A stretch of 51,484 bases of DNA. It comes from Nitrospirota bacterium. Lineage in GTDB: Bacteria > Nitrospirota > Nitrospiria > SBBL01 > JAADHI01. Both the position numbers and the translations under genes were made by a program. Every line of letters begins with the position of its first letter. The first letter of the stretch is position 1. Under the pieces are notes generated by a model that saw only the letters and a list, made by a program, of their open reading frames with translations, ran no database searches and was not told the origin of the DNA. Location of the stretch: contig JAJDBT010000031.1 in NCBI GenBank assembly GCA_029261215.1, positions 1-51,484 of the forward strand, given 5' to 3'. Below, one piece after another: positions 35,087-45,050 of the stretch.

Positions 35087-36421
35087 GTGTTTAAAATCAT
35101 CCTTAAAAGCAAGCTGCGGATTATCGGCAGAAACTTGACGCAGGACTGGGCAACCTATTTTATTTTAGGGCCAGTCATGATGGGAGTGGCCTCATTGCTG
35201 GGGCGGCGCATTTTTAATGACTTTGCCTTTGGTGTGGGCCGGATTCAGGCGGTTTCCATTTCTGAGCCTTTGGCGGTGCGCCTGGCTTTTGCCACTTTGG
35301 CACTCAAGGTTTTTTTTAATTTTCTCCCCATGGCGAAGCGGCTTTACCCTACGGAACGTTCGCTTGCCATCGAGGATTTATTGCCGATAAGCGTTCATGT
35401 CCGCTACAAGGTGTTTTATTTCGATCAGTTGTTTCGTGATCTGCCTTTTTTTGTGGCGGGGATGGTGATATTACTTTTTTTTGGACAGACACAACTCTTG
35501 GTCTGGCCCTTATTTATTTGGGCTTTTTTCCCCGGTATTGAAATCGGATTTACGCTGACATGGGTTCATTTCTGGTCGGCGAATCGAAAACAACTTGCCG
35601 GGGTTTTTGGGGCGGTGATGATCTTGCTCGTAGTGCTTCCTGTTGCCCAATTTAGCTGGTGGGCTGACTTTTTTACGATTTTATTTGTTCCGCTGGGGTA
35701 TTACCAGGGGTTTAAAGTCTGGCGATATCGCGATATGGGCCGCTTCGAGCAGTTTTTAATGGTTCATCAGGACCGGAATAACAAAATTGGGGCGGCATCT
35801 GTTTTAGCTCAGCTTTCTCACATTATTCCAAAAAATATTCGTCCCTTGGTGCTGCGGGATCTGATTTTAACGGCCCGGAATTTTGTGCCCCAAATTTGGC
35901 GAAATGTGTTGCTGGTCGGTCTCGTGGTGCTTTCGGTTGTGAACCGGGGTAATATTGATGTAGCGGCTTACTGTGCTCTGGCGGTCTTTATGATGGCGTC
36001 TACGGTGGCCCCGCTTTTTTCGTTACAGCGGCCTTATCGCGCAATGGACAATGCCCTGCCGATATCGGCGGAGCAGGTTTGGTGTGCAAAGTTAAACTAT
36101 GCCCGTCTCATTAGTTTTCCGATTCCTTTTATTTTTTGGGGCATTGAGCTGTTTCTGCGGCCGCGGCCGATTTCTGAAGCGCTTGTTCTTCTTTTGACTT
36201 TGGTGCTGCTTGGCATTGCGGTCTCTTCATTGGTAGGCGGCAGTATTTGCGAGGGGGATCAGCGGCCCGTGCTTCAATACATTATTGCGGCTTTTATGTC
36301 TGTCTTGGCGACCTTGTTTATTGTGGTTTTTAACCCGGCCATGTTTTTGCTGCTCTTTCCTGTGTTATCGAGCTTGAAGGGGTCTGCCATCACGCGTCTT
36401 GAAAATGAAGGAGTTTCTTAA
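35087..36421 (+). CDS. ABC-2-type transporter permease
   Basis: 444 residues with about ten to eleven hydrophobic helices and short basic loops, and no signal peptide. Followed three bases later by an ATPase of the bacteriocin/antibiotic exporter type, it is the membrane half of an ABC-2 exporter. A repeated theme appears: two similar stretches (AIEDLLPISVHVRYKVFYFDQ and AMDNALPISAEQVWCAKLNYA) suggest an internally duplicated permease, one copy per half. The substrate cannot be told. The start is GTG with AGGG upstream. It could be one of the YthQ/EcsB-like families. Confidence 0.7.
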   Translation: MFKIILKSKLRIIGRNLTQDWATYFILGPVMMGVASLLGRRIFNDFAFGVGRIQAVSISEPLAVRLAFATLALKVFFNFLPMAKRLYPTERSLAIEDLLPISVHVRYKVFYFDQLFRDLPFFVAGMVILLFFGQTQLLVWPLFIWAFFPGIEIGFTLTWVHFWSANRKQLAGVFGAVMILLVVLPVAQFSWWADFFTILFVPLGYYQGFKVWRYRDMGRFEQFLMVHQDRNNKIGAASVLAQLSHIIPKNIRPLVLRDLILTARNFVPQIWRNVLLVGLVVLSVVNRGNIDVAAYCALAVFMMASTVAPLFSLQRPYRAMDNALPISAEQVWCAKLNYARLISFPIPFIFWGIELFLRPRPISEALVLLLTLVLLGIAVSSLVGGSICEGDQRPVLQYIIAAFMSVLATLFIVVFNPAMFLLLFPVLSSLKGSAITRLENEGVS

Positions 36422-36424
36422 ATC

Positions 36425-37141
36425 ATGCTGCTTTCTGTTTCGAATGTGACTAAACGCTACGGAGATCTGGTCGCACTGCATCCCTTTAGTATGGAACTTG
36501 AGTGCCAGATTTATGGCCTTATCGGGAACAATGGTGCCGGAAAATCAACTTTAATGAAAATGATTGTGGGATTGATTCCCCCGGGTAAAGGCAAGATTGT
36601 TCTGGGGGATTTAAATGCGAAGGAATCCCCGGAAGAAGTCAAACAATATATCGGATATCTCCCGGAATCCCCCTTGCTCTATCCGAGGTTGACCCCGGAA
36701 GAATTTCTACGTTACGTCGCAGAAATAAGAGGTATTGCTGCGCCAGAAGAAGAGATTGAACAATGGCTCAATCTCTTCAGTTTATCGGAGAAACGCAATG
36801 CGTTTTTAAATGATCTATCGTATGGCATGAAGAAAAAAATCGCGATCTCTGCGGCTTTCATTGGAAAACCCCCACTCTTGGTGTTGGATGAGCCCTTTAA
36901 TGGTTTGGATGTGGCCACGATGGAAGCGCTTTCTGAGATGATTGTGAAATATCATAAAGACGGCGCAACCATTATTCTCTCAAGCCACCTGATGGCTTAT
37001 ATCGATCGGCTCTGTCAGCAAGTGGTCATCCTGAAAAAAGGAAAGGTGGTGGCACAGGGGAGTCCGGATGATTTGAAAAAAGAGACGAATCAGGATACAT
37101 TTCATGATACCTTTCTTTATTATTCGCGGGACTCTGAATAA
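36425..37141 (+). CDS. ABC transporter ATPase (ABC-2 exporter)
   Basis: 238 residues. Walker A is GNNGAGKST, the Q-loop is near YLPESPLLYPRLTPEEF, the signature LSYGMKKK is unusual but common in the CcmA/YthP group, Walker B is LLVLDEPFNGLD and the switch histidine is in SSHLMAYID. This type energises two-component exporters. It partners the permease immediately upstream. No cargo, bacteriocin or immunity gene is adjacent. Confidence 0.93.
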   Translation: MLLSVSNVTKRYGDLVALHPFSMELECQIYGLIGNNGAGKSTLMKMIVGLIPPGKGKIVLGDLNAKESPEEVKQYIGYLPESPLLYPRLTPEEFLRYVAEIRGIAAPEEEIEQWLNLFSLSEKRNAFLNDLSYGMKKKIAISAAFIGKPPLLVLDEPFNGLDVATMEALSEMIVKYHKDGATIILSSHLMAYIDRLCQQVVILKKGKVVAQGSPDDLKKETNQDTFHDTFLYYSRDSE

Positions 37142-37205
37142 ACGTTTTGGGTCAAGTTTTGGGAAAGTCTGGAATACGTGATTCTTAAAAATGGATGAAG
37201 GCATG

Positions 37206-37970
37206 ATGAAAAAAGTGATGTTGGTCTTGGTTTTCTTATCCTGGACTGTGAACAGTGACGCCATTGTGAATATTGAAAAAATGCGGAAAGATCCAAGCAA
37301 AGAAGGATTTAGCGGTCATATGGAGTTGTCTTTTGGAGGCGCTTCGGGCAACACCAAAAAAAATGGCGGTTACGCAGGGACACGTCTCCAGTGGCGGAAG
37401 GACCACATTATCAATTTTGCGGTATTGCGCTATGCTTATGGCGAAAGTGCGGGAAATCGCGATACGAATAATTCCTTTTTTCACGCACGGCATATTCATC
37501 AACAAACATCCTGGCGGGCAGACGAAATTTTTGTTCAGGGCGAAACGGATGAATTTGCGCGACTCTCATATCGCGGACTCATTGGTGGCGGAGAACGCTT
37601 TGCTCTCATTAGAAATCCAAAAGGGCAGAGTGCCTTTCTCGGCATGGGTGTCTATTATGCGATGGAACGACTCGAAGATACCGCGGGTACGACGGATGGC
37701 GGCAGAGATGAATTTTTTAGGCTCAGCACCTATTTCAGCTACACTCACCAGATCAACGCTCAGGTGAGTGTGATTAGTACCACGTATTATCAACCCGCGC
37801 TGGAGCAGTTTTCAGATTATCGTCTTCTTGAAGAAGCAGGTATGGGTATTAAAATGTCGGATCGGTTTATGTTAAACCTTTCGCTGGACATCATTCACGA
37901 CAGCAAGCCCCCTCAAACAGTCAACAAAACCGATATCATCTATAGCACAGGTTTGGAATATCAATTCTGA
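37206..37970 (+). CDS. DUF481-type outer-membrane beta-barrel protein
   Basis: 254 residues from ATG 37206, the third in-frame ATG; GAAGG lies four bases before it. A signal peptide (KKVMLVLVFLSWTVNSDA) is followed by amphipathic strands (GHMELSFGGASGNTKKNG, INFAVLRYAYGE, FFRLSTYFSYTHQINAQVSV). It ends YSTGLEYQF, the C-terminal Phe being the usual outer-membrane barrel signal. The pattern fits DUF481 (YdiY-like). Function unknown; it sits 64 bases after the ABC ATPase. Confidence 0.7.
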   Translation: MKKVMLVLVFLSWTVNSDAIVNIEKMRKDPSKEGFSGHMELSFGGASGNTKKNGGYAGTRLQWRKDHIINFAVLRYAYGESAGNRDTNNSFFHARHIHQQTSWRADEIFVQGETDEFARLSYRGLIGGGERFALIRNPKGQSAFLGMGVYYAMERLEDTAGTTDGGRDEFFRLSTYFSYTHQINAQVSVISTTYYQPALEQFSDYRLLEEAGMGIKMSDRFMLNLSLDIIHDSKPPQTVNKTDIIYSTGLEYQF

Positions 37971-38174
37971 GCCTTGTGCCCTTCATATCAAAAACACCTG
38001 TATTAATGTGCCCGCCACCCTTTGCCAAACTGAAGACCCTCGGATACACTTAGATTAAACATGGTTTTCACTCGCCTTGGAATGCTTGGGTCGTGGGTAT
38101 GCTATTTCATTGGCCCGCCGCCCCTGAGCTGAATCAGACATGATTTGAGGCAAGCAAACAGGAGATTTATAAAG

Positions 38175-38720
38175 ATGCAAGGCATTATCTACATGCAACT
38201 CAAAAAATTCGTTGTGACCACCGTGGGAAAAGACGATTGGACTCAGTTGCTTGACAAGTCGGGTCTTGAGAGCAGGCTTTATCTGCCGACCAACACCTAC
38301 CCAGATGAAGAGTTTAGCACCCTGCTTTCGGCTATTTCCAAGGCGAGTGACCGTTCTCGTTCGGCCATTCTGGAAGAATTTGGCCAATTTGTCGTCCCTG
38401 AATTATTCGCATTATATGGGACATTTATCTCGCCGGAATGGAAGACATTGGATCTGATTGAAAACACGGAACAAACCATTCACAAGGTCGTCCGGCTCAG
38501 AAATCCTGGCGCCGATCCGGCCCGACTAAAAACTATTCGTCGGACAATTGATGAAATCGAAGTGACGTATGATTCTCCGCGTAAAATGTGCAGTCTGGCA
38601 AAAGGGATTATTCACGGTGTTGCAGCGCATTATGAAGAACGTGTCTCAATCGACGAATCAAGGTGCATGCTGATGGGCGATAACTGTTGTAAGTTATATG
38701 TCAAAAAAGAAGTGATTTGA
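38175..38720 (+). CDS. Stand-alone H-NOX (haem NO/O2-binding) sensor
   Basis: 181 residues from ATG 38175, which has AGGAG ten bases upstream; an earlier reading from 38145 lacks this. The fold matches H-NOX along its length: MQGIIYMQLKKFVVTTVG, DDWTQLLDKSGL, YDSPRK and IIHGVAAHYEERVSI. His103 aligns with the proximal haem ligand (His102 in the Thermoanaerobacter protein), and YDSPR at 132-136 is the YxSxR motif that holds the haem propionates. Four cysteines (139, 164, 171, 172) resemble the Cys/Zn cluster of Vibrio and Shewanella H-NOX proteins. The usual partner, a histidine kinase or diguanylate cyclase, is not adjacent. Confidence 0.85.
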   Translation: MQGIIYMQLKKFVVTTVGKDDWTQLLDKSGLESRLYLPTNTYPDEEFSTLLSAISKASDRSRSAILEEFGQFVVPELFALYGTFISPEWKTLDLIENTEQTIHKVVRLRNPGADPARLKTIRRTIDEIEVTYDSPRKMCSLAKGIIHGVAAHYEERVSIDESRCMLMGDNCCKLYVKKEVI

Positions 38721-38797
38721 TTGCGATTGCGGTCGCATTAATAAAACTGCGCATTAAGGCATGTGGAGATTGTGTTCCGATTTTTGAGTACGATCTA

Positions 38798-38839
38798 AGC
38801 CGCTTCGTATCTATTCAGAAAATGAGCGGCTGTTTTTTT
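38798..38839 (+). terminator. Likely terminator after the H-NOX gene
   Basis: AGCCGCT and AGCGGCT (7 bp) are separated by 20 bases and followed by a run of seven Ts. The long loop makes it weaker than the typical terminator. It closes the H-NOX gene. Confidence 0.6.
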
Positions 38840-39094
38840 GATCAGGCGTGACGTTCTGGATTCTCTTCCCTTGTTCCCATTCACTCAAGTTTACTCTTCC
38901 ATTCACGTATTCTAATTAAAAGTAAAATTCGGATTTTCCTCTTTTTATCGCAATGATTCAATATTCGTTTAAAAGGCTTGCGAGGGGGTGAATCATCTTG
39001 GTATAAAAAGGCGCGAGTATCGCTTTTTATGTCCATCAATTCAAAAGCGTGTCCGATAACACTTTATTTCAATGGCAGGGGTGAGGGGAATTTT

Positions 39095-39397
39095 ATGAAG
39101 ATGAAAAAGGGGCTTGGTTTTTGTCTGGTCTTTCTGTTGCTCCTATCAGTGCAGGGTTGTCTTTATTCTAATGTCCAGCGCCCTCTTGATACTGACTTTA
39201 ACAATACGACCCTTGGCGCGAAGGTAGGGTATTCTCATGCGACCTCTATTCTCTGGTTGTTTGCCTGGGGGGACGCGGGAACACGTGCTGCCGCAGAAGA
39301 CGGCGGAATCATCACAATCAAACACGCAGACTCGAAGATCAAGGTAATGCTCTTCGGTTTGTATACACATACGACAACGGTTGTCTATGGGGACTAG
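39095..39397 (+). CDS. TRL-like lipoprotein, first of a tandem pair
   Basis: 100 residues from ATG 39095, preceded by GAGGGG. The lipobox is SVQGC (Cys22). The mature part (RPLDTDFNNTTLGAKVG...GIITIKHADSKIKVMLFGLYTHTTTVVYGD) follows the TRL family: a short conserved N-terminus, then IKHAD and FGLYT motifs. The neighbour is a paralogue that begins within its last codons. Role unknown; TRL proteins of other bacteria are small envelope lipoproteins. Confidence 0.65.
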   Translation: MKMKKGLGFCLVFLLLLSVQGCLYSNVQRPLDTDFNNTTLGAKVGYSHATSILWLFAWGDAGTRAAAEDGGIITIKHADSKIKVMLFGLYTHTTTVVYGD

Positions 39398-39695
39398 AGT
39401 GATGTGTTGCATTATGGCCCTATCGCTGTCCGGGTGTTTGTATACCCATACGACGCGGCCTCATACGACAAACTTTCATAATACGTCCATCGGATCGAAA
39501 AAACTGGTTTTAGATGAGCGGCGGATCTCTGAACCTGCGACCGGCCTTCAACTTTCTGTCCAATGGAGTGAGGACCTTATCCGGTCTGAAGCCAAAAAGG
39601 CGGGGATGTCGACGATTGCTTATGCAGATGAGGAAAGACTCAGTGTTTTGTTCGGGATCTACAGCCATCGAAAATTGTGGGTTTATGGCGATTGA
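39387..39695 (+). CDS. TRL-like lipoprotein, second of a tandem pair
   Basis: 102 residues from ATG 39387, overlapping the end of the first copy by 11 bases; ATG 39402 is a possible shorter start. A lipobox (SLSGC) leads to CLYTHTTRPHTTNFHNTSIGSKK, then IAYADEERLSVLFGIYSHRKLWVYGD. It shares the TRP/N-terminal and GIYSH/WVYGD patterns with the gene upstream, but the middle has diverged, so the duplication is old. The last residues WVYGD align with VVYGD of copy 1. Confidence 0.6.
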   Translation: MGTRVMCCIMALSLSGCLYTHTTRPHTTNFHNTSIGSKKLVLDERRISEPATGLQLSVQWSEDLIRSEAKKAGMSTIAYADEERLSVLFGIYSHRKLWVYGD

Positions 39696-39745
39696 TCCGA
39701 GTATGAAAAAGAAGATACAATAACACCTTTATTTTAGAGAGAAAA

Positions 39746-40273
39746 ATGTCGTACCTGGAAATTTTAAAATATCCTGATGCCCAGCTGCTTGAACACTCCC
39801 AGCCGGTGGTGAATATCGACGGCGTCCTTCAACATCAAATTGATCAGATGTTTGAAACGCTCTATGTTTCGCAAGGCCTGGGTTTGGCCGCGCCACAGGT
39901 GGGTTGCCTGCAGTCGTTTTTTGTTTATGACCTTGGCTTGCAGGAAGAGAAACCGAAGCCGGGAGCAGGACGGGTTGTCATCTTAAACCCTGAAATTGTT
40001 GAAACGGAGGGGGAAGAAATTGCAGAGGAGGGATGTCTTTCCATCCCCGGTTATTTTGAAAGAGTGAACCGCGCGTACCGCGTACAGGTCAAGGGGCTTG
40101 ATCGTGAAGGAAAAGAGGTCCGCATCGAAGGCGAAGGTTTGACCGCCCGTCTTTTTCAGCATGAAATAGACCATTTAAACGGGGTATTAATGCTCAGTCA
40201 TCTCAGTCGGCTCAAGCGCGATATCTTTTTAAGAAAATTCAAAAAACAGAAGAAACAAGCTGAACTCAAGTAA
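39746..40273 (+). CDS. def: Peptide deformylase
   Basis: 175 residues. Motif I is GLGLAAPQVG at 44-53, motif II EGCLSIPG with metal ligand Cys97, and motif III QHEIDHLNG with His139, Glu140 and His143. It removes the formyl group from new proteins. The fmt gene follows after one base, the classic def-fmt pair, so formylation and deformylation are made together. Confidence 0.97.
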   Translation: MSYLEILKYPDAQLLEHSQPVVNIDGVLQHQIDQMFETLYVSQGLGLAAPQVGCLQSFFVYDLGLQEEKPKPGAGRVVILNPEIVETEGEEIAEEGCLSIPGYFERVNRAYRVQVKGLDREGKEVRIEGEGLTARLFQHEIDHLNGVLMLSHLSRLKRDIFLRKFKKQKKQAELK

Positions 40274-40274
40274 G

Positions 40275-41249
40275 ATGCCAGAAGACGCCTTCCCCGCTGG
40301 AGTGCTCCGTATTGTTTTTATGGGAACCCCTGATTTTGCCTTGCCTTCATTTCGAGCCCTCGCCGCCTCAGAAAACATCATTGCGGTTGTGACACAGCCT
40401 GATCGGCCCAAGGGTCGCAAAGCTTTACTCACGCCGCCGCCGATCAAAACCGCCGCGATCGAGAGAAATATCCCCGTTTTTCAGCCGGAACGCCTTAAAA
40501 AATCGGCGGACTTAATCGAGACACTTGGAGTGCTCAAGCCGGATCTCATCGTCGTCGTGGCCTTCGGGCAGATATTGCCCGAAGCTGTGCTCAGTATTCC
40601 CAAAAAGGGGTGTATTAATGTGCATGCCTCCTTGTTGCCCAAATACCGGGGGGCGGCGCCGATTCAGTGGGCCATCATTCGAGGAGAAACGGAGACCGGC
40701 GTGACGACGATGCAAATGGATATCGGCATGGATACCGGCCCAATTTTATTGAAACGGTCCTTAAAAATAGGATCGGAAGAAACGGCGGAATCGCTTTCTC
40801 CAAAACTTGCTGAGCTGGGCGCCTCACTCTTGCTTGAAACCGTGATTGAATTAAAGGCAGGACGATTAGTCGCAAAGCCTCAGGATGAAACAAACGCGAC
40901 GCTTGCCCCACTGCTTAAAAAAGAAGCTGGTGACCTGAAATGGGATGACAACGCCGTTTCCATTCACAATCGATGGCGGGGACTTTTCCCCTGGCCGGGA
41001 ACGACGACGTTTTACAAAAAAGAGCGTTGGAAGGTTACCGCAATGACAGTGGGTGATGAAAAAGGGCGCTCGGGCAAACCCGGAGAAGTCTTGGGGCTTA
41101 GTGCAAAGGGACTTGAAGTGGCGGCCTCTGATGGTTATATCCTGATCAAGCGTCTGCAGCCGGAGGGGAAAAGAGAGATGTCCCCGATTGAGTATGCGGC
41201 GGGTCATCCCTTAGAAATCGGGATGATATTACAAACACAAAAAAGTTAA
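40275..41249 (+). CDS. fmt: Methionyl-tRNA formyltransferase
   Basis: 324 residues. The N-terminal formyl-transferase domain shows [18 protein letters not shown], the catalytic [20 protein letters not shown] and a DTGPI motif near 155. The C-terminal OB-type domain has [10 protein letters not shown]. It formylates initiator Met-tRNA with 10-formyl-tetrahydrofolate. It follows def directly; the ATG lies one base after its stop. Confidence 0.97.
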   Translation: MPEDAFPAGVLRIVFMGTPDFALPSFRALAASENIIAVVTQPDRPKGRKALLTPPPIKTAAIERNIPVFQPERLKKSADLIETLGVLKPDLIVVVAFGQILPEAVLSIPKKGCINVHASLLPKYRGAAPIQWAIIRGETETGVTTMQMDIGMDTGPILLKRSLKIGSEETAESLSPKLAELGASLLLETVIELKAGRLVAKPQDETNATLAPLLKKEAGDLKWDDNAVSIHNRWRGLFPWPGTTTFYKKERWKVTAMTVGDEKGRSGKPGEVLGLSAKGLEVAASDGYILIKRLQPEGKREMSPIEYAAGHPLEIGMILQTQKS

Positions 41250-41280
41250 ATCAACAATCTCTCCGAATGGAGGAGAAAAA

Positions 41281-42138
41281 ATGAATATTTTGAAAACGAC
41301 ATTTTTAATGACTTTGATGACCGTCTTACTGGTTGTGGCGGGGCAGGCATTGGGTGGACAAAACGGAGCGATGTTTGCGTTTGTCTTCGCTTTGGCCATG
41401 AATGGTTTTAGCTACTGGTTTTCGGACAAAATTGTATTAAAGATGTACCGCGCCAAGCCGGTGACAAAAGATGAAGCGCCAATGGTTTACAGCATCGTTT
41501 CTGAGCTGGTACAGAAAACCAATATGCCCATGCCCAAAGTATATGTGATCGATAATCAAACACCGAATGCGTTCGCCACCGGGCGGAATCCGGCTCATGC
41601 GGCAGTCGCCGTGACCACCGGGATTGTGAGCCTTTTAAACCGTGAAGAGTTGACAGGGGTTCTTGCGCATGAGTTGTCGCATGTGCGGCACCGGGACATT
41701 TTAATCGGCACCATCGCCGCGACAGCTGCGGGCGCCATTTCAATGCTGGCGAACATGGCCCAGTGGGCCATGTTGTTTGGCGGTTTTGGCCGTTCAAATG
41801 ACCGGGATGAAGGCGGCGGCGGTTTTATCGGCGCTCTGGCGATGATGATTTTAGCCCCTATTGCGGCAATGTTGATTCAAATGGCAATTTCACGGTCGCG
41901 TGAATTTGAAGCGGATGCTGGTGCAGCCCGGATGACGGGCAATCCTCAGGGGCTTGTTTCTGCTTTGCGGAAACTGCAAGAAGGGAACAAACGCATCCCG
42001 ATGAAGGCGAATCCGGCGACCGCGCATATGTTTATTGTCAGCCCTTTAAGCGCGGGGGGTGTGGCATCGCTTTTTTCAACACATCCACCGATGGATGAGC
42101 GGATCAGTCGTTTGGAAGGGATGGTCTACGGTCGATAA
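41281..42138 (+). CDS. htpX: Protease HtpX
   Basis: 285 residues. Two N-terminal helices ([30 protein letters not shown]) anchor it in the inner membrane. The zinc site HELSH is at 130-134, with a third ligand in [14 protein letters not shown]. It is an M48 protease that removes damaged membrane proteins. A GGAGGAG box precedes the ATG. Its 3' end overlaps the rsmB reading frame. Confidence 0.96.
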   Translation: MNILKTTFLMTLMTVLLVVAGQALGGQNGAMFAFVFALAMNGFSYWFSDKIVLKMYRAKPVTKDEAPMVYSIVSELVQKTNMPMPKVYVIDNQTPNAFATGRNPAHAAVAVTTGIVSLLNREELTGVLAHELSHVRHRDILIGTIAATAAGAISMLANMAQWAMLFGGFGRSNDRDEGGGGFIGALAMMILAPIAAMLIQMAISRSREFEADAGAARMTGNPQGLVSALRKLQEGNKRIPMKANPATAHMFIVSPLSAGGVASLFSTHPPMDERISRLEGMVYGR

Positions 42139-43510
42139 GCCCGTTCGAAAAAAGAAACACGGCCATGATTTAAAAAAGGTGCCCGCCGATGCTCGAAAAA
42201 CGGCATTGGCTGTTCTCAGTCAGGCAGAAGAAAGCGGCCAAGATCTCAGTGCCCTGCTGAACAGCGCGTTTGCGATCCGTGAATTAGACCGGCGGGATCA
42301 AGCGCTTGTGACCGAGCTGGTTTACGGGGTCTTTCGCCAACGTGGGTTTTTGGATTGGCAAATTGACCAGTTTTCCCGGGTCAAAAAAGTGAAGCGGCCC
42401 ACGCGCTTCATCCTGCGACTTGCCCTTTATCAACTTTTATTTTTAGACCGTATCCCGGCGTATGCCGCCGTGAATGCCGCTGTGAATCAGACAAAAACGG
42501 CAGACGGGCTTTCGGGCAGCCGTTTTGTGAATGGCCTGCTTCGAAGTATTCTGCGGTTAAAAAATCAACTTCCAGAACCGGATCAGGCGAACCGTCTGAC
42601 GTATCTCTCGGTCATGACTTCCCACCCGGAATGGATGGTTCAACGGTGGCTGGCCCGTTTTGGTGAAGAAAAAACCCGTATCCTTTGCAGAGGAAACAAT
42701 GAAGCCCCACCGATGACTTTGCGTGTGAATCGCCTGAAAACGACTCGCGACAAATTGTTGGAAGAGTTAATCTCAGCGGATACGGGAAGTGCGACGGCGA
42801 CACACTTGTCCTCGGAAGGTGTGATTGTGAAGGGACTTTCTGTGGCCCAAATGCCTTCTTTTAAACGGGGTGAGTTCTACATCCAGGATGAAGGGGCGCA
42901 GTTGACGGCTTATCTGGTGAATCCGCAAGCGGGAGAGCATATTCTTGATGTTTGCGCGGCGCCGGGGGGCAAGGCAACTCATTTGGCCGAATTATCTAAT
43001 GGAAAAGCTCTGGTGACGGCGACGGATCTTCATCCGGATCGTCTGGCGCTGTTGCAGGAAAATATAGACCGTCTTGAAACACCGGGCGTTCGCATCGAAA
43101 AAATGGATTGTGCGCTTTCAGCCGGACGTCTTTACGATAAAATTTTGGTCGATGCCCCGTGCTCCGCGCTTGGTATTTTGCGGCGAATCCCGGAAGGAAA
43201 GTGGTCCAAAAAATCCGCGCTCATTCAAAGCGCTGCCGGGGTTCAACTTGAGATTTTGGAAAAAATCCTGCCCTACCTTAAAGTGGGCGGGCGATTGATT
43301 TATGTGACGTGTTCAACCGAGTGGGAAGAAAATGAGTCCGTGGTCGAAGTCTTTTCAAAAGAGCATAAAGAGTTGATGCTTGAAAATCCATCTCTCGACC
43401 TTCCGCTTGAGGCCAGGCGGTATATCGACTCACAAGGGTATTTTACAACAGCCTTCAATTCGGATAGTATGGATCGGTTTTTTGCAGTCCGGTGGACCAA
43501 GGATCACTGA
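42095..43510 (+). CDS. rsmB: 16S rRNA (cytosine 967-C5)-methyltransferase RsmB
   Basis: 471 residues from ATG 42095, which overlaps htpX by 44 bases. GTG 42179 would also give a full domain and is perhaps better, since homologous sequence begins near ARKTALAVL. The N-terminal domain is NusB-like (about 30-165). The catalytic domain has the SAM motif [32 protein letters not shown] and the nucleophile in [10 protein letters not shown]. It methylates C967 of 16S rRNA. It follows def-fmt-htpX, completing a common translation cluster. Confidence 0.92.
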   Translation: MSGSVVWKGWSTVDKPVRKKKHGHDLKKVPADARKTALAVLSQAEESGQDLSALLNSAFAIRELDRRDQALVTELVYGVFRQRGFLDWQIDQFSRVKKVKRPTRFILRLALYQLLFLDRIPAYAAVNAAVNQTKTADGLSGSRFVNGLLRSILRLKNQLPEPDQANRLTYLSVMTSHPEWMVQRWLARFGEEKTRILCRGNNEAPPMTLRVNRLKTTRDKLLEELISADTGSATATHLSSEGVIVKGLSVAQMPSFKRGEFYIQDEGAQLTAYLVNPQAGEHILDVCAAPGGKATHLAELSNGKALVTATDLHPDRLALLQENIDRLETPGVRIEKMDCALSAGRLYDKILVDAPCSALGILRRIPEGKWSKKSALIQSAAGVQLEILEKILPYLKVGGRLIYVTCSTEWEENESVVEVFSKEHKELMLENPSLDLPLEARRYIDSQGYFTTAFNSDSMDRFFAVRWTKDH

Positions 43511-43579
43511 AGCCGAGATGACATTATTTATTGTTTAGAGTGACACAAAAATTAAGGCAATTATTAAAGGAGTAATGAA

Positions 43580-44392
43580 ATGGCTTGGTGGGGAGCAGGC
43601 ATAGGCGGAACAATCGGACTTCTGTTTGGCGGGCCGATTGGGGCCATCATTGGTGCGGGTATTGGGAGTACGCTGACAAAAGATTCGGGGCAATACGAAC
43701 ACCTCGGATCGGATCAACAACGTCAAATCGGTTTTCTCGTTTCTGCTTTTTCAATGCTGGGAAAAATGGCGAAGGCCGATGGTGTGGTATCTCATGATGA
43801 AATCGCTTTTGTAGATGGTTTTATTAAAAGGCAGCTTGAACTGGATCCCAAATCACGCCAGGTGGCTATGGAGATCTTTAGCCGGGCCAAAAATGACAAC
43901 ACCTCGATTTATAAATACGCTGAGCAATTCACTGAAATTTTTGTCTTGGACGACGCGATGCGGGAGACGATTTATCGTGTCCTTTTTATGACCGCTTTGG
44001 CAGACGGACAGCTTCATCCGGCGGAAAGAGAGATCTTGCAGCAGCTTCCGCTTTACCTTCAATTAAGTGATGATGCCTATTCTCGCCTTGAAGCGGAATT
44101 AAGCGGTCGTTCAAGGTCGGGATCGGGATCTCAGTCAAGATCCGGCAGCGGCCGGGCGGCATCCGGTTTCTCTGAAAATCTGGACGCATCCTATAAAATT
44201 TTGGGAGTCGAAAAAACGGCGACAGATGCGGAAGTCAAAAGCGCGTTTCGTAAAAAAGCGCAGGAATACCATCCTGATAAACTTGCTTCCAAAGGACTCC
44301 CTGAGGGCTTTACCAAGTTTGCAAAGGAGCAGATGCAGCAATTCACGGAGGCCCATGACAAAATTATGAAGAGCAGAAAACAGAATGCCTAG
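43580..44392 (+). CDS. djlA: DjlA-like protein: TerB and J domains
   Basis: 270 residues. A glycine-zipper membrane segment (GGTIGLLFGGPIGAIIGAG) is followed by a TerB/DUF533-type helical domain (about 50-165) and a Ser/Gly/Arg-rich linker. A C-terminal J domain carries the HPD motif in EYHPDKL. This order matches DjlA, a membrane-bound co-chaperone for DnaK. The protein ends within the start of rpe (8-base overlap). A perfect AAAGGAG box precedes the ATG. Confidence 0.85.
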   Translation: MAWWGAGIGGTIGLLFGGPIGAIIGAGIGSTLTKDSGQYEHLGSDQQRQIGFLVSAFSMLGKMAKADGVVSHDEIAFVDGFIKRQLELDPKSRQVAMEIFSRAKNDNTSIYKYAEQFTEIFVLDDAMRETIYRVLFMTALADGQLHPAEREILQQLPLYLQLSDDAYSRLEAELSGRSRSGSGSQSRSGSGRAASGFSENLDASYKILGVEKTATDAEVKSAFRKKAQEYHPDKLASKGLPEGFTKFAKEQMQQFTEAHDKIMKSRKQNA

Positions 44393-45050
44393 AATTGCCC
44401 CCTCTATTTTGTCCGCCGATTTTTCAAAACTGGGCGAAGAGATTCGCGCGATTGACCAGGGCGGCGCGGACTGGATTCACGTGGATGTGATGGACGGTCG
44501 TTTTGTCCCGAATCTCACCATTGGTCCCTTGGTTGTTGAGGCCGTGAAAAAGGAGACCGAACGGCTGGTAGATGTGCATTTGATGATCGTTGAGCCGGAT
44601 TCACTGATTCCTGAATTTATTAAAGCCGGCGCCGATTCCGTAACCGTGCACATTGAAGCCTGTCTACATCTGCACCGCACGCTTCAATTGATTAAAAGTC
44701 TCGGTAAAAAAACAGGGGTTTCATTTAACCCCGCGACCCCGATTTCTCTGATTGAGCCTGTTCTGGACGATGTTGACCTTCTCTTGATCATGTCGGTTAA
44801 TCCGGGTTTTGGCGGACAAAAGTTTATTGAAAACGCCTACAATAAAATTCGCGAAGCAAAAGAAATGATTCGAAAACGAAACCTCAAAACTCTGATTGAA
44901 GTGGATGGCGGTGTGAATGTGAAAAATGCCAGGGCCTTGTCTGAGGCAGGCGTGGATGTTTTTGTGGCCGGAACAGCCGTTTTCAACAACAAGGATTACC
45001 CCGACTATGCGGATGCGATTGCAGCCTTAAGAAAAGAGGCGACGCTTTGA
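44385..45050 (+). CDS. rpe: Ribulose-phosphate 3-epimerase
   Basis: 221 residues, the usual length. It opens APSILSADFSKLGEEI, with metal-ligand motifs HVDVMDGRFVPNLTIG, VHLMIVEP and MSVNPGFGGQKF, and IEVDGGVN near the C-terminus. It interconverts ribulose- and xylulose-5-phosphate in the pentose pathway. It overlaps the preceding djlA-like gene and its TGA overlaps the TTG start of pheS. Confidence 0.97.
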   Translation: MPRIAPSILSADFSKLGEEIRAIDQGGADWIHVDVMDGRFVPNLTIGPLVVEAVKKETERLVDVHLMIVEPDSLIPEFIKAGADSVTVHIEACLHLHRTLQLIKSLGKKTGVSFNPATPISLIEPVLDDVDLLLIMSVNPGFGGQKFIENAYNKIREAKEMIRKRNLKTLIEVDGGVNVKNARALSEAGVDVFVAGTAVFNNKDYPDYADAIAALRKEATL

